Source: Cellulomonas sp. NS3
GTDB lineage: Bacteria; Actinomycetota; Actinomycetes; Actinomycetales; Cellulomonadaceae
Assembly: GCF_024757985.1 (NCBI RefSeq)
Contig: NZ_CP103289.1
Coordinates: forward strand, 4,588,001-4,652,000
Length of the DNA: 64,000 bases
Direction: 5' to 3'
In this document: positions 48,356-57,814 of the stretch, one piece after another
Layout: each line of letters starts with the position of its first letter
How positions within the stretch are numbered: position 1 is the first letter of the stretch
Program-made: the position numbers and the translations under genes
The notes under the pieces: generated by a model
Database searches by the model: none
Seen by the model: the letters and a program-made list of their open reading frames with translations, nothing else
Told to the model about the DNA's origin: nothing

Positions 48356-48907
48356 TCAAGGCCCGAGGTGAGGCACGCTCGCACGGCCGGGCTGGTCGCG
48401 CGGGCTCCCCCGGAGCGCGGACACCACGCCACCCGCCGCGGCGGTCAGCCACCCGACGAGCCCGCCGGCGAGCAGCATCCCCGGCAGGAAGGTCTGCGGC
48501 CGGTACGGGGAGTCGGTGCCCGGTTCAGGCAGTGCCGTGGTGTGGGCGTAGACCACGAGCCACGCGCAGGTCAGGACCGTGCCGGCGACGAGAGCGGTTC
48601 GTGTCGCCCTCTGCACGCGAGTGCGCGGTTCCCGCCACACGGGGCGCAGCAGCGATCGCCGGGTGCGGACCCGGTCGACCGCGGAGACGGCCATCAGCAC
48701 GAGCCCCGCGACCAGGAGCGCTTCTCCCGAGCGGTCCAGCAGCGTGTCGACCACGCTCGACCTGAGCCCACCGCCGGCCGCTCGCAGGTCCCCGCCGTAG
48801 ACGAGAGCCGTCTGCACCCTCGTCAGTCGACCGAGCACCCACGCGCTCAGCGCGCCTCCCAGGCAGGTGAGTCCGAGGCCCAGAGCCCGGCTGTCGACGG
48901 CCTTCAC
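48356..48907 (-). CDS. Four-segment membrane protein, unknown (183 aa)
   Basis: GTG 48907 (VKAVDSRALGLGLTCLGGAL) is used; upstream frame is out of character. Four hydrophobic segments (about 8-25, 65-83, 113-130, 153-175) and a short cytoplasmic loop with an Arg-rich stretch (RVRTRRSLLRPVWREPRTRV). No family recognised. It converges with the decayed cupin gene. Confidence 0.65.
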   Translation of the reverse strand: MKAVDSRALGLGLTCLGGALSAWVLGRLTRVQTALVYGGDLRAAGGGLRSSVVDTLLDRSGEALLVAGLVLMAVSAVDRVRTRRSLLRPVWREPRTRVQRATRTALVAGTVLTCAWLVVYAHTTALPEPGTDSPYRPQTFLPGMLLAGGLVGWLTAAAGGVVSALRGSPRDQPGRASVPHLGP

Positions 48908-49098
48908 CCCCACCCCCTGGCGACCTCGTGGACCGGCGAGCGACCACCGTCTCACGTCGGCCGAGCACGGGGGCGGCGTCCGTCGACCTGGGTACGGCGC
49001 GCCGCACACGTCATCAGAACGACCGACGACGGTGGGCGACCCACCGCGCCAGGGTCGTCGTCGTGCCCGACGCCCCGCTCCCCGGAGGTGCTCCGACG

Positions 49099-50295
49099 AT
49101 GCCCACCGCCCTCGCCGCGCCCACGACCACACCCGCCCGGATCACGTCCCTGGACGTCCTGCGCGGCGTCGCGATCCTGGGCACGTTCGCCTCGAACGCG
49201 TGGCTGTTCGCCCACCCGGGCGGGCCCACCGCCTGGTTCGCCGGCGGCGGGCCGGCGCCGGACGTCGTCGAGACGGCGCTCCGGACGCTGGCCAACGGCA
49301 AGTTCCTCGCCCTGCTCACGCTCCTGTTCGGCGTCGGCATCGAGCTGCAGTACCGCTCGGCGGTGCGTCGCGGCGCGCGGTGGCCGGGCCGGTACCCGGT
49401 GCGGGCGGGGATCCTGTTCGTCGAGGGGCTCGTGCACTACGTGCTCGTCTTCGAGTTCGACGTCCTCATGGGGTACGCGGTCGCGTCGCTCCTGGTGGCC
49501 TACCTCGTGGGGCGCAGCGACCGGGTGGTGCGCGCGTGGATGGCGGTGGTCGGCGGCCTCTACCTCCTCGGCATCGGGGCCGTCACGGCGCTGCTGCTCG
49601 TGCTGCCGGGTGGGCCGGAGGTGCCGGAGCCGGCCACGGCGTCCACGGCGAGCTGGTGGGCGCAGGTGCTCGTGCGGCTCGACAGCGCCGGGCTCTACCG
49701 GATCGAGCTCGTCCTGATCGTGCCGTCCGCCACCGTGCTGTTCCTCCTGGGGTCGCGGCTGGTGCGCGCGGGTGCCCTCGCCGACACCCCGGACGGCGAG
49801 CGCATCCGCCGCCGGCTCATGGTGCTCGGCTTCGGGGTCGGGGCGCCGCTGAACCTGCTGACCGCGTTCGCCGGCCCGGCCTGGCTGCTCGTCGACCGGT
49901 ACGTGCTCCCGCCGCTGATCGCCCTCGGCCTGCTCGGGCTGATCACCGGCATCGTCCTGCGCAGCCGCGGCGGTGCACCACGGCGCGCGGTCGCCGCCGT
50001 CGGCCGGACCGCGCTGTCCTGCTACGTGCTCCAGAACGTGCTCGCGAGCGTCCTCTGCTACGACTGGGGCCTCGGGCTCGCCACCCGGTTCGCCGACGCG
50101 CGGCCCTGGTGGGTGGTGGGTCTGTGGGCCGCGGTCTCGCTGGCGCTCGTGCTGTTCGCGACCCTCTGGCTGCGTCGCTTCGAGCGCGGACCGCTCGAGC
50201 TGGTCGTGCAGCGGGTCTACGCCCGGCCCGCGCGGCCTGCGCCGTCACCCACCGGAGCCGGGCTCGCGGACGCGGTCCGGCAGGAGCACCACTGA
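49099..50295 (+). CDS. DUF418 membrane protein
   Basis: 398 residues with about ten membrane segments. DUF418 signatures: ITSLDVLRGVAILGTFASNA at the N-terminus, FLALLTLLFGVGIELQYRSA, and VGRTALSCYVLQNVLASVLC toward the end, as in putative acyltransferase-like membrane proteins of the YeiB type. ATG 49099 follows GGAGG at 10 bases. Function unknown. Confidence 0.88.
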   Translation: MPTALAAPTTTPARITSLDVLRGVAILGTFASNAWLFAHPGGPTAWFAGGGPAPDVVETALRTLANGKFLALLTLLFGVGIELQYRSAVRRGARWPGRYPVRAGILFVEGLVHYVLVFEFDVLMGYAVASLLVAYLVGRSDRVVRAWMAVVGGLYLLGIGAVTALLLVLPGGPEVPEPATASTASWWAQVLVRLDSAGLYRIELVLIVPSATVLFLLGSRLVRAGALADTPDGERIRRRLMVLGFGVGAPLNLLTAFAGPAWLLVDRYVLPPLIALGLLGLITGIVLRSRGGAPRRAVAAVGRTALSCYVLQNVLASVLCYDWGLGLATRFADARPWWVVGLWAAVSLALVLFATLWLRRFERGPLELVVQRVYARPARPAPSPTGAGLADAVRQEHH

Positions 50296-50395
50296 CCGGT
50301 CGCCGCGCGGGCCCGCAGGTCGCTCCGGGGTGATGCGCGACGGTCCGGCACCGCTACGTTGGGTCCGATTCGTCCCGATCCCCCCGAGGAAGACG

Positions 50396-51649
50396 GTGAC
50401 CCGGATGGTCGAGGCAACGGCGCAGTCCGGCTGGTCGAGGTTCGCCCGGGTCCGCGGGACCGGCCCGGGCCACGGTGTCACGACGCTCGAGCTGTTCTTC
50501 GACCTGGTGTTCGTGTTCGGGTTCGTCCAGGTCACGCAGCTGCTGAGCGACGAGCCGACGGCGACGGGCGCCCTGCGCGGGCTCGTCGTGTTCGCGCTGC
50601 TGTGGTGGGTGTGGTGCTCGTACGCGTGGCTTGGCAACCAGGCGCAGGCCGACGAGGGCACCGTGCGGCTGACGATGCTGCTCGCGACCGGCGTCATGTT
50701 CGTCATGGCGCTGACCATCCCCGAGTCGTTCGTCGACCTGCCCGGCGGGCTCTTCGGACCGCTCGTCTTCGCGGGCTGCTTCGCCGCCGTCCGGCTGCTC
50801 CACCTCGCGAGCTACCTCGTCGCGGCCGGGGACGACGCCGTCCTGCGGCGGCAGATCCTCACGACGGCGGTCCCGGTCGTCCTCGCGAGCGGGCTGCTCG
50901 CCCTCGGTGCGGTGCTCGGGCCGCCCGCGCAGACCTGGGTGTGGGCGCTGGCCCTCGTCGTCGACTACGTCGGGATCTGGGTGACGAACACCGCCGGCTG
51001 GCGGCTGCACAGCGCCCGGCACTTCGCGGAGCGCTTCGGCCTCGTCGTCATCGTCGCGCTCGGGGAGTCGATCGTGTCCGTCGGGGTGGGCGTCGCCGAG
51101 CACGCCGTCTCGTGGCCGGTGATCGTCGGCTCCGCGTTCGGCATCACGACCGTCGTCGCGATGTGGTGGCTCTACTTCGACGTCGCGACCCACGTGGGCG
51201 AGCACGCGCTCGCGCAGGCCGACGACGCGGGGCGCAGCCGGCTGGCGGCGGACGCCTACACGTACCTGCACTTCCCGATCGTCGGCTCCGTGCTGTTCGT
51301 CGCGCTCGGCCTCAAGAAGGCGATGAGCTACGTCTCGGACCCCGAGCACCACACGCTCAGCGAGCCGTTGAGCGGCATGCCGCTGCTCAGCCTCTACGTC
51401 GGGGCCGCCGTCTACGTCGTCGGCCACGCGGCCTTCCTGCGCCGCACCGGTGGCCGCTGGGCGGTCCGGCACCTCGTCGCCGCCGGGGTCGTGCTCGCGC
51501 TGCTCCCGCTCGCCGCGCGCCTGCCGGCGCTCGCGGCGATGGCGCTCGTCGCGGCGGTCCTCGCCGGCCTGGTCGTGCTCGACCTCTCGAGCCTCGGGCA
51601 GCGACGCGACCAGATCCGCCACGGCCACACGCCGGCCCCGGCGGAGTGA
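50396..51649 (+). CDS. Low-temperature-requirement protein A (LtrA) family
   Basis: 417 residues; GTG 50396 follows GAGGA at 5 bases (ATG 50405 is also possible). About eleven membrane segments with the LtrA starting motif TTLELFFDLVFVFGFVQVTQ, and FGLVVIVALGESIVSVGVG, YTYLHFPIVGSVLFVALG. The molecular role of LtrA proteins is not established. It overlaps the following gene by 4 bases. Confidence 0.92.
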   Translation: MTRMVEATAQSGWSRFARVRGTGPGHGVTTLELFFDLVFVFGFVQVTQLLSDEPTATGALRGLVVFALLWWVWCSYAWLGNQAQADEGTVRLTMLLATGVMFVMALTIPESFVDLPGGLFGPLVFAGCFAAVRLLHLASYLVAAGDDAVLRRQILTTAVPVVLASGLLALGAVLGPPAQTWVWALALVVDYVGIWVTNTAGWRLHSARHFAERFGLVVIVALGESIVSVGVGVAEHAVSWPVIVGSAFGITTVVAMWWLYFDVATHVGEHALAQADDAGRSRLAADAYTYLHFPIVGSVLFVALGLKKAMSYVSDPEHHTLSEPLSGMPLLSLYVGAAVYVVGHAAFLRRTGGRWAVRHLVAAGVVLALLPLAARLPALAAMALVAAVLAGLVVLDLSSLGQRRDQIRHGHTPAPAE

Positions 51650-52020
51650 TCCCGGTGCCCGCGCCGAGGTCTCCCTCGCCCGCCGACGTCGGTGCCCTCG
51701 CGGTGGCGGCGTTCGCGGGTGAGCTCGTCCTGCTCGTGCTCGTCGCCGTGTCGGGCTGGCGCGCGGGCGGCGGTGGGCTGCCGTCGGTTCTGCTCTCCGT
51801 GGCGCTCGTCGCAGCCGTCGTGACGGTCTGGGGGCGGTGGGTCGCGCCCCGCAGCCCGCGTCGGCTCGGCCGGTGGGGACGCTGGCGGGTCGTCAGCGCC
51901 CTCGTGCTCGCGAACGTGGTGCTCGCCGCCGCGACGGAGGGGCCGGTCGTCCCGGCCGTCCTCCTCGCCGGACCGATGTCGTGGCTCTTCAGCCGCCCGG
52001 AGCGCGCAGAGCCCGCCTGA
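51646..52020 (+). CDS. YrdB/DUF2568-like membrane protein
   Basis: 124 residues, four membrane segments. The pattern VWGRWVAPRSPRRLGRWGRW between segments 2 and 3 matches DUF2568 (YrdB). GTG 51646 overlaps the LtrA stop (GTGA), so it is co-translated. Function unknown. Confidence 0.8.
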   Translation: MIPVPAPRSPSPADVGALAVAAFAGELVLLVLVAVSGWRAGGGGLPSVLLSVALVAAVVTVWGRWVAPRSPRRLGRWGRWRVVSALVLANVVLAAATEGPVVPAVLLAGPMSWLFSRPERAEPA

Positions 52021-52048
52021 CCCGGCGGCGGGGTGCGTCCGCGGCGCG

Positions 52049-55000
52049 CTAGTCGCGCACCGCAGCCACGGCGTCCGGCGTCGCCGACTCGTCCGCGGCC
52101 GCCGCCGGGGCAGCGTGCCGCCCCGCCCGCCGAGCCGTCCGCCGGTCCGCGCGCCGCTCCTTGCGCCGCTCGACCAGCACGTACAGCGCGGGGACGACCA
52201 GCAGCGTGAGCAGCGTCGACGAGATCAGGCCGCCGATCACGACGAGCGCGAGCGGCTTGCTGATGAACGCCCCGCCGCCCGTGAGCCCGAGGGCCATGGG
52301 CGTCAGCGCGAACACCGTCGCGAGCGCCGTCATGACGATCGGGCGCAGGCGCTTGCGGGCACCCTCGCGCACGGCGTCGTCGAGCGACCGGCCGCGCTCG
52401 CGGTACTGGTTGATGAGGTCGATGAGCACGATCGCGTTCGACACGACGATGCCGACCAGCATCAGCGCCCCGATCAGCGCCGGGACCCCGAGCGGCGTCC
52501 CGCTGACGAGCAGCGCGGCGATCGCACCGGTCGCGGCGAACGGCACCGAGACGAGCAGGATGAGCGGCTGCACGAGCGAGCCGAACGTCGCCACCATGAC
52601 GACGTAGACGATCGCGATCGCGACGAGCAGCGCCAGGCCGAGGTCCGCGAACGCGTCCTGCTGCTGGCTCGCGACGCCGCCGACCTCGACGTCGACACCG
52701 GCCGGGAGGTCGAGCCCGTCGACCGCAGCCTGGAGCTCAGCCGTGAGGGAGCCGACGTCCTGGGTCGCCGGGGTGACCCGGACCGTCGCGGACCGCTCGC
52801 CGTCGACGCGCGTCACCGACGTCGGCACCTGCACGGCCTCGACCGCGGCGACGTCGGTCAGCGGCACGAGGCCCTGCGCCGACGGGACGACGAGCGCCTC
52901 GATCCCGGCGCGCGTCGCGGGCGCGGCGCCCGAGGACACGACGACCTCGAGCGGGCCGTCGCCCAGGTCGAGCTCGCCGATCGTGCGGGCGGGGTTCATC
53001 GCCGCGGCGACGACACCCGAGACGACGGTCTCGGAGAGGCCGAGCGCGGCGGCCGCCTCACGGTCGACCGTGACCTGCAGGACCTCCTGCTCGCCCGCGA
53101 GGTCGTTCGCGACCTCCGCGGCTCCCTCGACGTCGCGGACCGCGTCGTGCACGGACTCGGCGGCCGCCGCGAGGTCGTCGCGGTCGGTGGCCCGGACGGC
53201 GATGTCGACCGTCGAGGAGCCGAAGCCGCCCTCGCTGCCCGCGACGTTGATCGCGGTGACGGGCGCCGCGACGAGCGGCTCGACCGCCTCGCGGACATCG
53301 TCCTGCGCGGCCACCCCGTCGGCGTCGCCGTCGAGCGTGATCGCGAACGACGCCGAGGGCGTGCTGCCGCCGCCGCTGAACGCCGCCGCGGCCGCGTCGC
53401 CGGTGCCGACGGTCGTCTGCACGCTCTCGACCGCGTCGACCCCTGCCAGGGCGTCCTCGACCTCGCGCGCGGCCGCGTCCTGCGCCGCGAGCGACGTGCC
53501 GACCTCGAACCGCTGCGTCACCGTGACGGTGTTCTGTCCGCTGTCGCCGATGAAGTTCGTCTCGAGGCGCGGCACGAGGCCGAGGGTCCCGACGAGCACG
53601 ACGACGGCGACGCCGATCGTGACCCAGGGGCGCCGCAGCGCCGCGGCGAGCGACGGCACGTACGCGCGCTGCCACAGGCCACGCCGCTCCTTCGCCTCGG
53701 CCGCCTCCCGCGCGCTCGCAGCGCCGTCCTCGGTGCCGTCGGCGCTGCGCGGCGAGCGCACGAACCAGTACGCCAGCACCGGCACGATCGTCAGCGCGAC
53801 GAGCAGCGACGCGAGCATGGCGATGGCCACGGTCACGGCGAACGGCCGGAACAGCTCGCCGACCATGCCGCCGACGAGCGCGATGGGCAGGAACACCGCG
53901 ACGGTCGAGATGGTCGAGGCGGCGATGGCCCCGCCGACCTCGCGCACCGCGGTCAGGATCGCGGCGGTCTTCTCCTCGCCGTAGGACAGGTGCCGCTTGA
54001 TGTTCTCGATGACGACGATCGCGTCGTCGACCACGCGCCCGATCGAGATCGTCAGGGCGCCGAGCGTGAGGATGTTGAGCGTGTACCCGGTCGCGTTCAT
54101 GACGATGAACGTCACCGCGAGCGACAGCGGGATCGACACCGCGGAGACGAGCGTCGAGCGCAGCGACGCCAGGAACACGAGGATCACGACGACCGCGAAC
54201 ACGAGCCCGAGGCCGCCCTCGGTCGCGAGCCCCTCGATGGACTCCTCGATGAACGGCGCCTGGTCGAACACGACCGCGGTGCGCGCGCCCTCGGCCTCGA
54301 GCGCGGGGCCGAGGTCCGCGAGCACGTCCTGCACGGCGTGCGAGACGTCGACGGTGTTGCCGTCGGGGGTCTTGGTGATCGCGACGCCGAGCGCCGGGGA
54401 GCCGTCGAGCCGCGAGTACGACGTCGGGTCCTCGGGGGTGACCGTGACGGTCGCGACGTCGCCGAGCGTGCCGGCGCCGAGCGGGAGGGCCGCGAGGTCC
54501 TCGACGGACCCGAGGCGCGAGCCGGCCTGCACCGAGTAGGTCCGGTCGCCCTCGGTGAGCGTGCCGACGGGCAGCACGACGCCGTAGTCGGCGAGCAGGT
54601 CGGGGACGGCGGTCGGGTCGACGCCCGCGACGGCCACGCGCGCGGCGTCGAGCTCGACGAGCACCTGGTCGGCGGTCCCGCCGGTCACGGCGACCGTGCG
54701 GACGCCCTCGATGTCCTCGAGCGCGGGCACCACGACGGTCTCGATGGTCGCGGCGAGCGCGCTCGTGCCGGAGTCGCCGCCCTCGTCGGACGCCGCCGCG
54801 AGCTGGATCACGGGCAGGTCGTCGAGCGAGCCGGTGATGACGGTCGGCTCGACGTCCTCGGGCAGCTGGGTCTGCAGGCGCGAGATCGCGGTCTGCAGGC
54901 GCTGCGTCGCGGCGTCCAGGTCGGTGCCGTACTCGAGCTCGATGGTGGTCAGGCCGAGCCCCGTCGAGGCGGTCGACGTGATCGCCTCGATGTCCGGGAT

Positions 55001-55222
55001 CGAACGGACCGCGGCCTCCACGGGCTCGACGACCCCCTGCTCGACGACCTCGGGCGAGGACCCCGGGTAGACGGAGACGACGACCGCGACGGGCAGCTGC
55101 AGCGACGGGATGAGCTCCTGCTTGAGCTGGCCGACGCCGAGGACCCCGAAGACGGCGATGGCGAGCGTCGCGAGCGCGACGACGGCGCGGTTCGCCAGGG
55201 ACAGTCGGGCGAGTCGGAACAC
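52049..55222 (-). CDS. RND-family efflux permease (AcrB/SwrC-like)
   Basis: 1057 residues; GTG 55222 behind GGAGG. Full RND architecture: TM1 at the N-terminus (RAVVALATLAIAVFGVLGVG), two large outside loops, TM2-6 with the proton-relay motif SIGRVVDDAIVVIENIKRHL, and a second half with MLVGIVVSNAIVLIDLINQY. It belongs to the HAE-type subgroup that in Gram-positives (SwrC) works without a clear outer-membrane factor. No membrane-fusion partner gene is adjacent. It is divergent from a MarR gene with an operator between them, so it is probably a regulated drug or surfactant exporter. Confidence 0.93.
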   Translation of the reverse strand: MFRLARLSLANRAVVALATLAIAVFGVLGVGQLKQELIPSLQLPVAVVVSVYPGSSPEVVEQGVVEPVEAAVRSIPDIEAITSTASTGLGLTTIELEYGTDLDAATQRLQTAISRLQTQLPEDVEPTVITGSLDDLPVIQLAAASDEGGDSGTSALAATIETVVVPALEDIEGVRTVAVTGGTADQVLVELDAARVAVAGVDPTAVPDLLADYGVVLPVGTLTEGDRTYSVQAGSRLGSVEDLAALPLGAGTLGDVATVTVTPEDPTSYSRLDGSPALGVAITKTPDGNTVDVSHAVQDVLADLGPALEAEGARTAVVFDQAPFIEESIEGLATEGGLGLVFAVVVILVFLASLRSTLVSAVSIPLSLAVTFIVMNATGYTLNILTLGALTISIGRVVDDAIVVIENIKRHLSYGEEKTAAILTAVREVGGAIAASTISTVAVFLPIALVGGMVGELFRPFAVTVAIAMLASLLVALTIVPVLAYWFVRSPRSADGTEDGAASAREAAEAKERRGLWQRAYVPSLAAALRRPWVTIGVAVVVLVGTLGLVPRLETNFIGDSGQNTVTVTQRFEVGTSLAAQDAAAREVEDALAGVDAVESVQTTVGTGDAAAAAFSGGGSTPSASFAITLDGDADGVAAQDDVREAVEPLVAAPVTAINVAGSEGGFGSSTVDIAVRATDRDDLAAAAESVHDAVRDVEGAAEVANDLAGEQEVLQVTVDREAAAALGLSETVVSGVVAAAMNPARTIGELDLGDGPLEVVVSSGAAPATRAGIEALVVPSAQGLVPLTDVAAVEAVQVPTSVTRVDGERSATVRVTPATQDVGSLTAELQAAVDGLDLPAGVDVEVGGVASQQQDAFADLGLALLVAIAIVYVVMVATFGSLVQPLILLVSVPFAATGAIAALLVSGTPLGVPALIGALMLVGIVVSNAIVLIDLINQYRERGRSLDDAVREGARKRLRPIVMTALATVFALTPMALGLTGGGAFISKPLALVVIGGLISSTLLTLLVVPALYVLVERRKERRADRRTARRAGRHAAPAAAADESATPDAVAAVRD

Positions 55223-55265
55223 GGGAGGCCTCCAGGGGCACGACGGCGCACGGGACGTGCCGGCA

Positions 55266-55298
55266 GACGACGGGCGGACGACGGGCGGACGACGGGCA
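55266..55298. repeat. Short tandem repeat, 11-nt unit
   Basis: Three copies of GACGACGGGCG (the last ends CA) lie between the RND start and the MarR operator. This is likely slippage-prone; the copy number may vary between strains. Confidence 0.7.
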
Positions 55299-55339
55299 GG
55301 GCGGACGGGGCGGTCGACGCGCGGCATCCTCGGCGCAGT

Positions 55340-55352
55340 CGTTAGCCTAACG
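55340..55352. promoter_or_regulatory. MarR operator between RND exporter and MarR gene
   Basis: CGTTAG-C-CTAACG, a perfect 13-bp palindrome, placed 25 bases before the TAGCCT -10 (55377-55382) of the MarR gene. In this position it can control both directions. Confidence 0.6.
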
Positions 55353-55388
55353 CGAAGCATCCCGCCGGTGTTCCCGTAGCCTCGCCCC

Positions 55389-55856
55389 ATGACCGACGAT
55401 CCGCGCGCCGACCTCGTCGCCCAGTTCGCCGAGGCGCACGCGGCCCTGGACGACGCGTTCCTCACGTCCCGGCTGCGCCCGCTGCTCGAGACCACGCTGA
55501 CCGTCCAGCAGCTCCGCGCGCTCGGGCTCGTCGCGACCGGCGGCGCGACCACGACGCACGCGCTCGCCGAGGCCCTCGACGTCTCGGCGGCCACCGTCTC
55601 CGGGATCGTCGACCGGCTCGTCGGCGCCGGCATGGTCGAGCGGCACACCGACCCGCACGACGGCCGCGTGCGCCCGCTCGCCCCGACCGACGCCGGCACC
55701 GCGACCCTGCGCCACCTGCTCACCTCGCCCATGGACGACGAGATCCAGGTGCTCGCCGCGCTCGACGTCGACGACCTGCGGGCGCTCGTGCGCGGCATGT
55801 GGGCGCTGGCCGAGGCGGCCCGCCGGCTCGTGCCGCAGGCCCCGCCCACCGCCTGA
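55389..55856 (+). CDS. MarR-family regulator of the RND exporter
   Basis: 155 residues: LVAQFAEAHAALDDAFLTSR, LTVQQLRALGLVATGGATTT, recognition region ALDVSAATVSGIVDRLVGAG, wing VERHTDPHDGRVRPLAPTDA. ATG 55389 has TAGCCT six bases upstream without Shine-Dalgarno (leaderless). Divergent from the RND permease; the shared palindrome at 55340 suggests mutual control. Confidence 0.9.
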   Translation: MTDDPRADLVAQFAEAHAALDDAFLTSRLRPLLETTLTVQQLRALGLVATGGATTTHALAEALDVSAATVSGIVDRLVGAGMVERHTDPHDGRVRPLAPTDAGTATLRHLLTSPMDDEIQVLAALDVDDLRALVRGMWALAEAARRLVPQAPPTA

Positions 55857-55932
55857 CGAGCCCGTCCGACCGGGGCGGGCGAAGCCTCGCCTCCGACTTG
55901 CTCAGCCGCCCGGGGCAGGCAGCCGCGGGCCG

Positions 55933-56785
55933 CTACCCCGAGCCGCCCGCGAACTCCTGGGTCCCGAGCACCCGCAGCAGGCGTAGCTTGCCCTCGGCCT
56001 CGCTGCGCGGCGCGGCGGTGAGCACGAGCAGCGTCTGCGAGCCGTCCTCGGTGAAGAGCGCCTGGCAGTCCACCTCGACCGGCCCGACCTCCGCGTGGAC
56101 CAGCACCTTGTGGTCCTCGAACCGGCGCGCGACCTCGTGCGCGTCCCACAGCCGCTCGAACTCCGGGCTCCGGCGCAGCAGCTCGCGCACGAGCTCGCCG
56201 GCCGGGGAGTCGGCCCCGCTCACCCCGTACGTCACCCCGCAGCGACGCGACCTGCGCGCGGCTCTGCCGGTCCCGGTCGTCCTCGGGGTAGTGCAGTCGC
56301 TCGGTGTCCGGGTGCACGAACCAGCGGTAGATGCTGCTGCGCTCCCAGCCGGTCAGGCCGTCGACGTCGCCGAGCAGGGCCCGCGCGAGGTCGTTCTGCA
56401 CGAGCGTGCGGCCGAGCGCGTCGAGCACGAGGGCCGGGGTGTCGGTGAGCCGGTCGAGCACGCGCAGCAGGCCCGGCGCCACGTAGTCCTCGGTCGCCGC
56501 GCGGTCCGGCGGGCTGTGCCCCGCGACCCGGTACAGGTAGTCGCGCTCGTCCGGCGTGAGGCGCAGCGCCCGCGCGAGCGCGGCGAGGATCTGCGTGCTG
56601 GGCTGCGGTGCGCGCCGCTGCTCGAGGCGGGCGTAGTAGTCGGTCGACATGACCGCGAGCTGCGCGACCTCCTCGCGGCGCAGACCGGGGGCCCGCCGGC
56701 GCACGCCGGGGCCGAGGCCGACGTCACCGGGCCGGAGCGCCTCCCGGTGCCGCAGCAGGAAGTCGGCCAGGGCGTCGCGGTCCAT
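55933..56785 (-). pseudogene. MmyB-type XRE regulator with a frameshift
   Basis: ATG 56785 opens a helix-turn-helix XRE protein with MmyB-like ligand domain: HREALRPGDVGLGPGVRRRA, VAQLAVMSTDYYARLEQRRA, LTPDERDYLYRVAGHSPPDR, ALVLDALGRTLVQNDLARAL. After DRQSRAQVASLR the reading continues one base shifted (TYGVSGADSPAGELVRELLR to the stop at 55933). An extra G in the G-run near 56247 explains the shift. The two halves together give a normal-length protein of about 280 residues. Either a recent loss of function or a homopolymer error. Divergent from an SDR gene that MmyB-type regulators often control. Confidence 0.75.
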
Positions 56786-56886
56786 CCGTGCAGTATCGAC
56801 GCGGCGGCGCGGCCCGAGCCAGGGATCGCCGGTCCCCCGATGAGCGCTCCCTGGTGGGCCCGGCGCGCCCGGCCAAGACTCGGAGC

Positions 56887-57669
56887 ATGGACATCACCGG
56901 AAACACCGTCTTCATCCCCGGCGCCACCAGCGGGATCGGCCTCGCCCTCGCGCTCGCCCTGCACGCCCGGGGCAACGAGGTGATCATCGGGGGCCGCCGC
57001 ACCGAGCTGCTCGCCGAGATCACGGCCGAGCACCCCGGCCTGCACGCCTACGCGATCGACACCACGGACCCGGTGAGCATCGCGACCGTCGCCCGGCAGG
57101 TCGTCGCCGCGCACCCCGACCTCAACGTGCTGATCCCGATGGCGGGGGTCATGCGCGTGGAGGACTGGACGCACCCGGCGGGCTTCCTCGCCTCGGCGGA
57201 GCAGACCGTCACCACCAACCTGCTCGGCCCGGTCCGGTTGATCGCCGCGTTCGTCGAGCACCTGCTCACGCGCCCCGCCGCGACGATCATGACCGTCTCC
57301 TCGGGCCTCGCGTTCACCCCGCTGCGGGCGACCCCGAGCTACAACGCCAGCAAGGCCGCGATCCACATGCTCAGCGAGTCGCTGCGGCTCCAGCTCGCCG
57401 GCACGAGCGTCCAGGTGCTCGAGCTCGAGCCGCCGTCGGTCGCGACCGACCTGATGCCCGGCCAGCGGGACAGCGCGATCGCGATGCCGCTCGACGACTT
57501 CGTCGCGGAGGTGCTCCAGCTCGTCGAGACGCAGCCCGACGCGACCGAGATCCAGGTCGAGAACGTCAAGTTCCTCCGCTACGGGGAGGCCCGCGGCGAC
57601 TACGACCAGGTCGTCGCGACGATCAACGCCCACGACCCGCACGGCACGGCGGACGCCGGGGCGGCGTGA
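56887..57669 (+). CDS. Short-chain dehydrogenase/reductase
   Basis: 260 residues. Nucleotide motif VFIPGATSGIGLALALALHA; catalytic Ser in TVSSGLAFT and YNASKAAIHMLSESLRLQL. It resembles DltE-type/uncharacterised SDRs. ATG 56887 has AAGACT six bases upstream and no Shine-Dalgarno (leaderless). It is divergent from the frameshifted MmyB-type regulator, the usual partner in actinobacteria. Confidence 0.92.
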   Translation: MDITGNTVFIPGATSGIGLALALALHARGNEVIIGGRRTELLAEITAEHPGLHAYAIDTTDPVSIATVARQVVAAHPDLNVLIPMAGVMRVEDWTHPAGFLASAEQTVTTNLLGPVRLIAAFVEHLLTRPAATIMTVSSGLAFTPLRATPSYNASKAAIHMLSESLRLQLAGTSVQVLELEPPSVATDLMPGQRDSAIAMPLDDFVAEVLQLVETQPDATEIQVENVKFLRYGEARGDYDQVVATINAHDPHGTADAGAA

Positions 57670-57689
57670 CGCGGCGGCCGAGCGCACGA

Positions 57690-57741
57690 CGGCTCGGCCG
57701 GGTGTGCGTGCACGACCGGCCGAACCGTGCGGTCCGAGCCG
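57690..57741. terminator. Nested inverted repeat after the SDR gene
   Basis: Outer arms CGGCTCGG and CCGAGCCG enclose CCGG-type inner arms. It lies between converging genes and may serve as a terminator in both directions; the loop is long, so confidence is limited. Confidence 0.35.
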
Positions 57742-57814
57742 TTCGCCCCGGAGCCGCCCCCGCTCCGGCGTCCTGTCCGCGGCCCGCGCGCCCCGGGCCG
57801 GCTCGGCGCGCCTC

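Noticed and set aside
55266-55298. CRISPR-like repeat
   Set aside because: Units are 11 nt and directly adjacent without spacers; simple tandem repeat.
52049-56785. A single 1578-residue protein
   Set aside because: It joins the RND permease, antisense MarR sequence and the MmyB regulator only because the frame stays open; the RND gene has its own start with Shine-Dalgarno at 55222.
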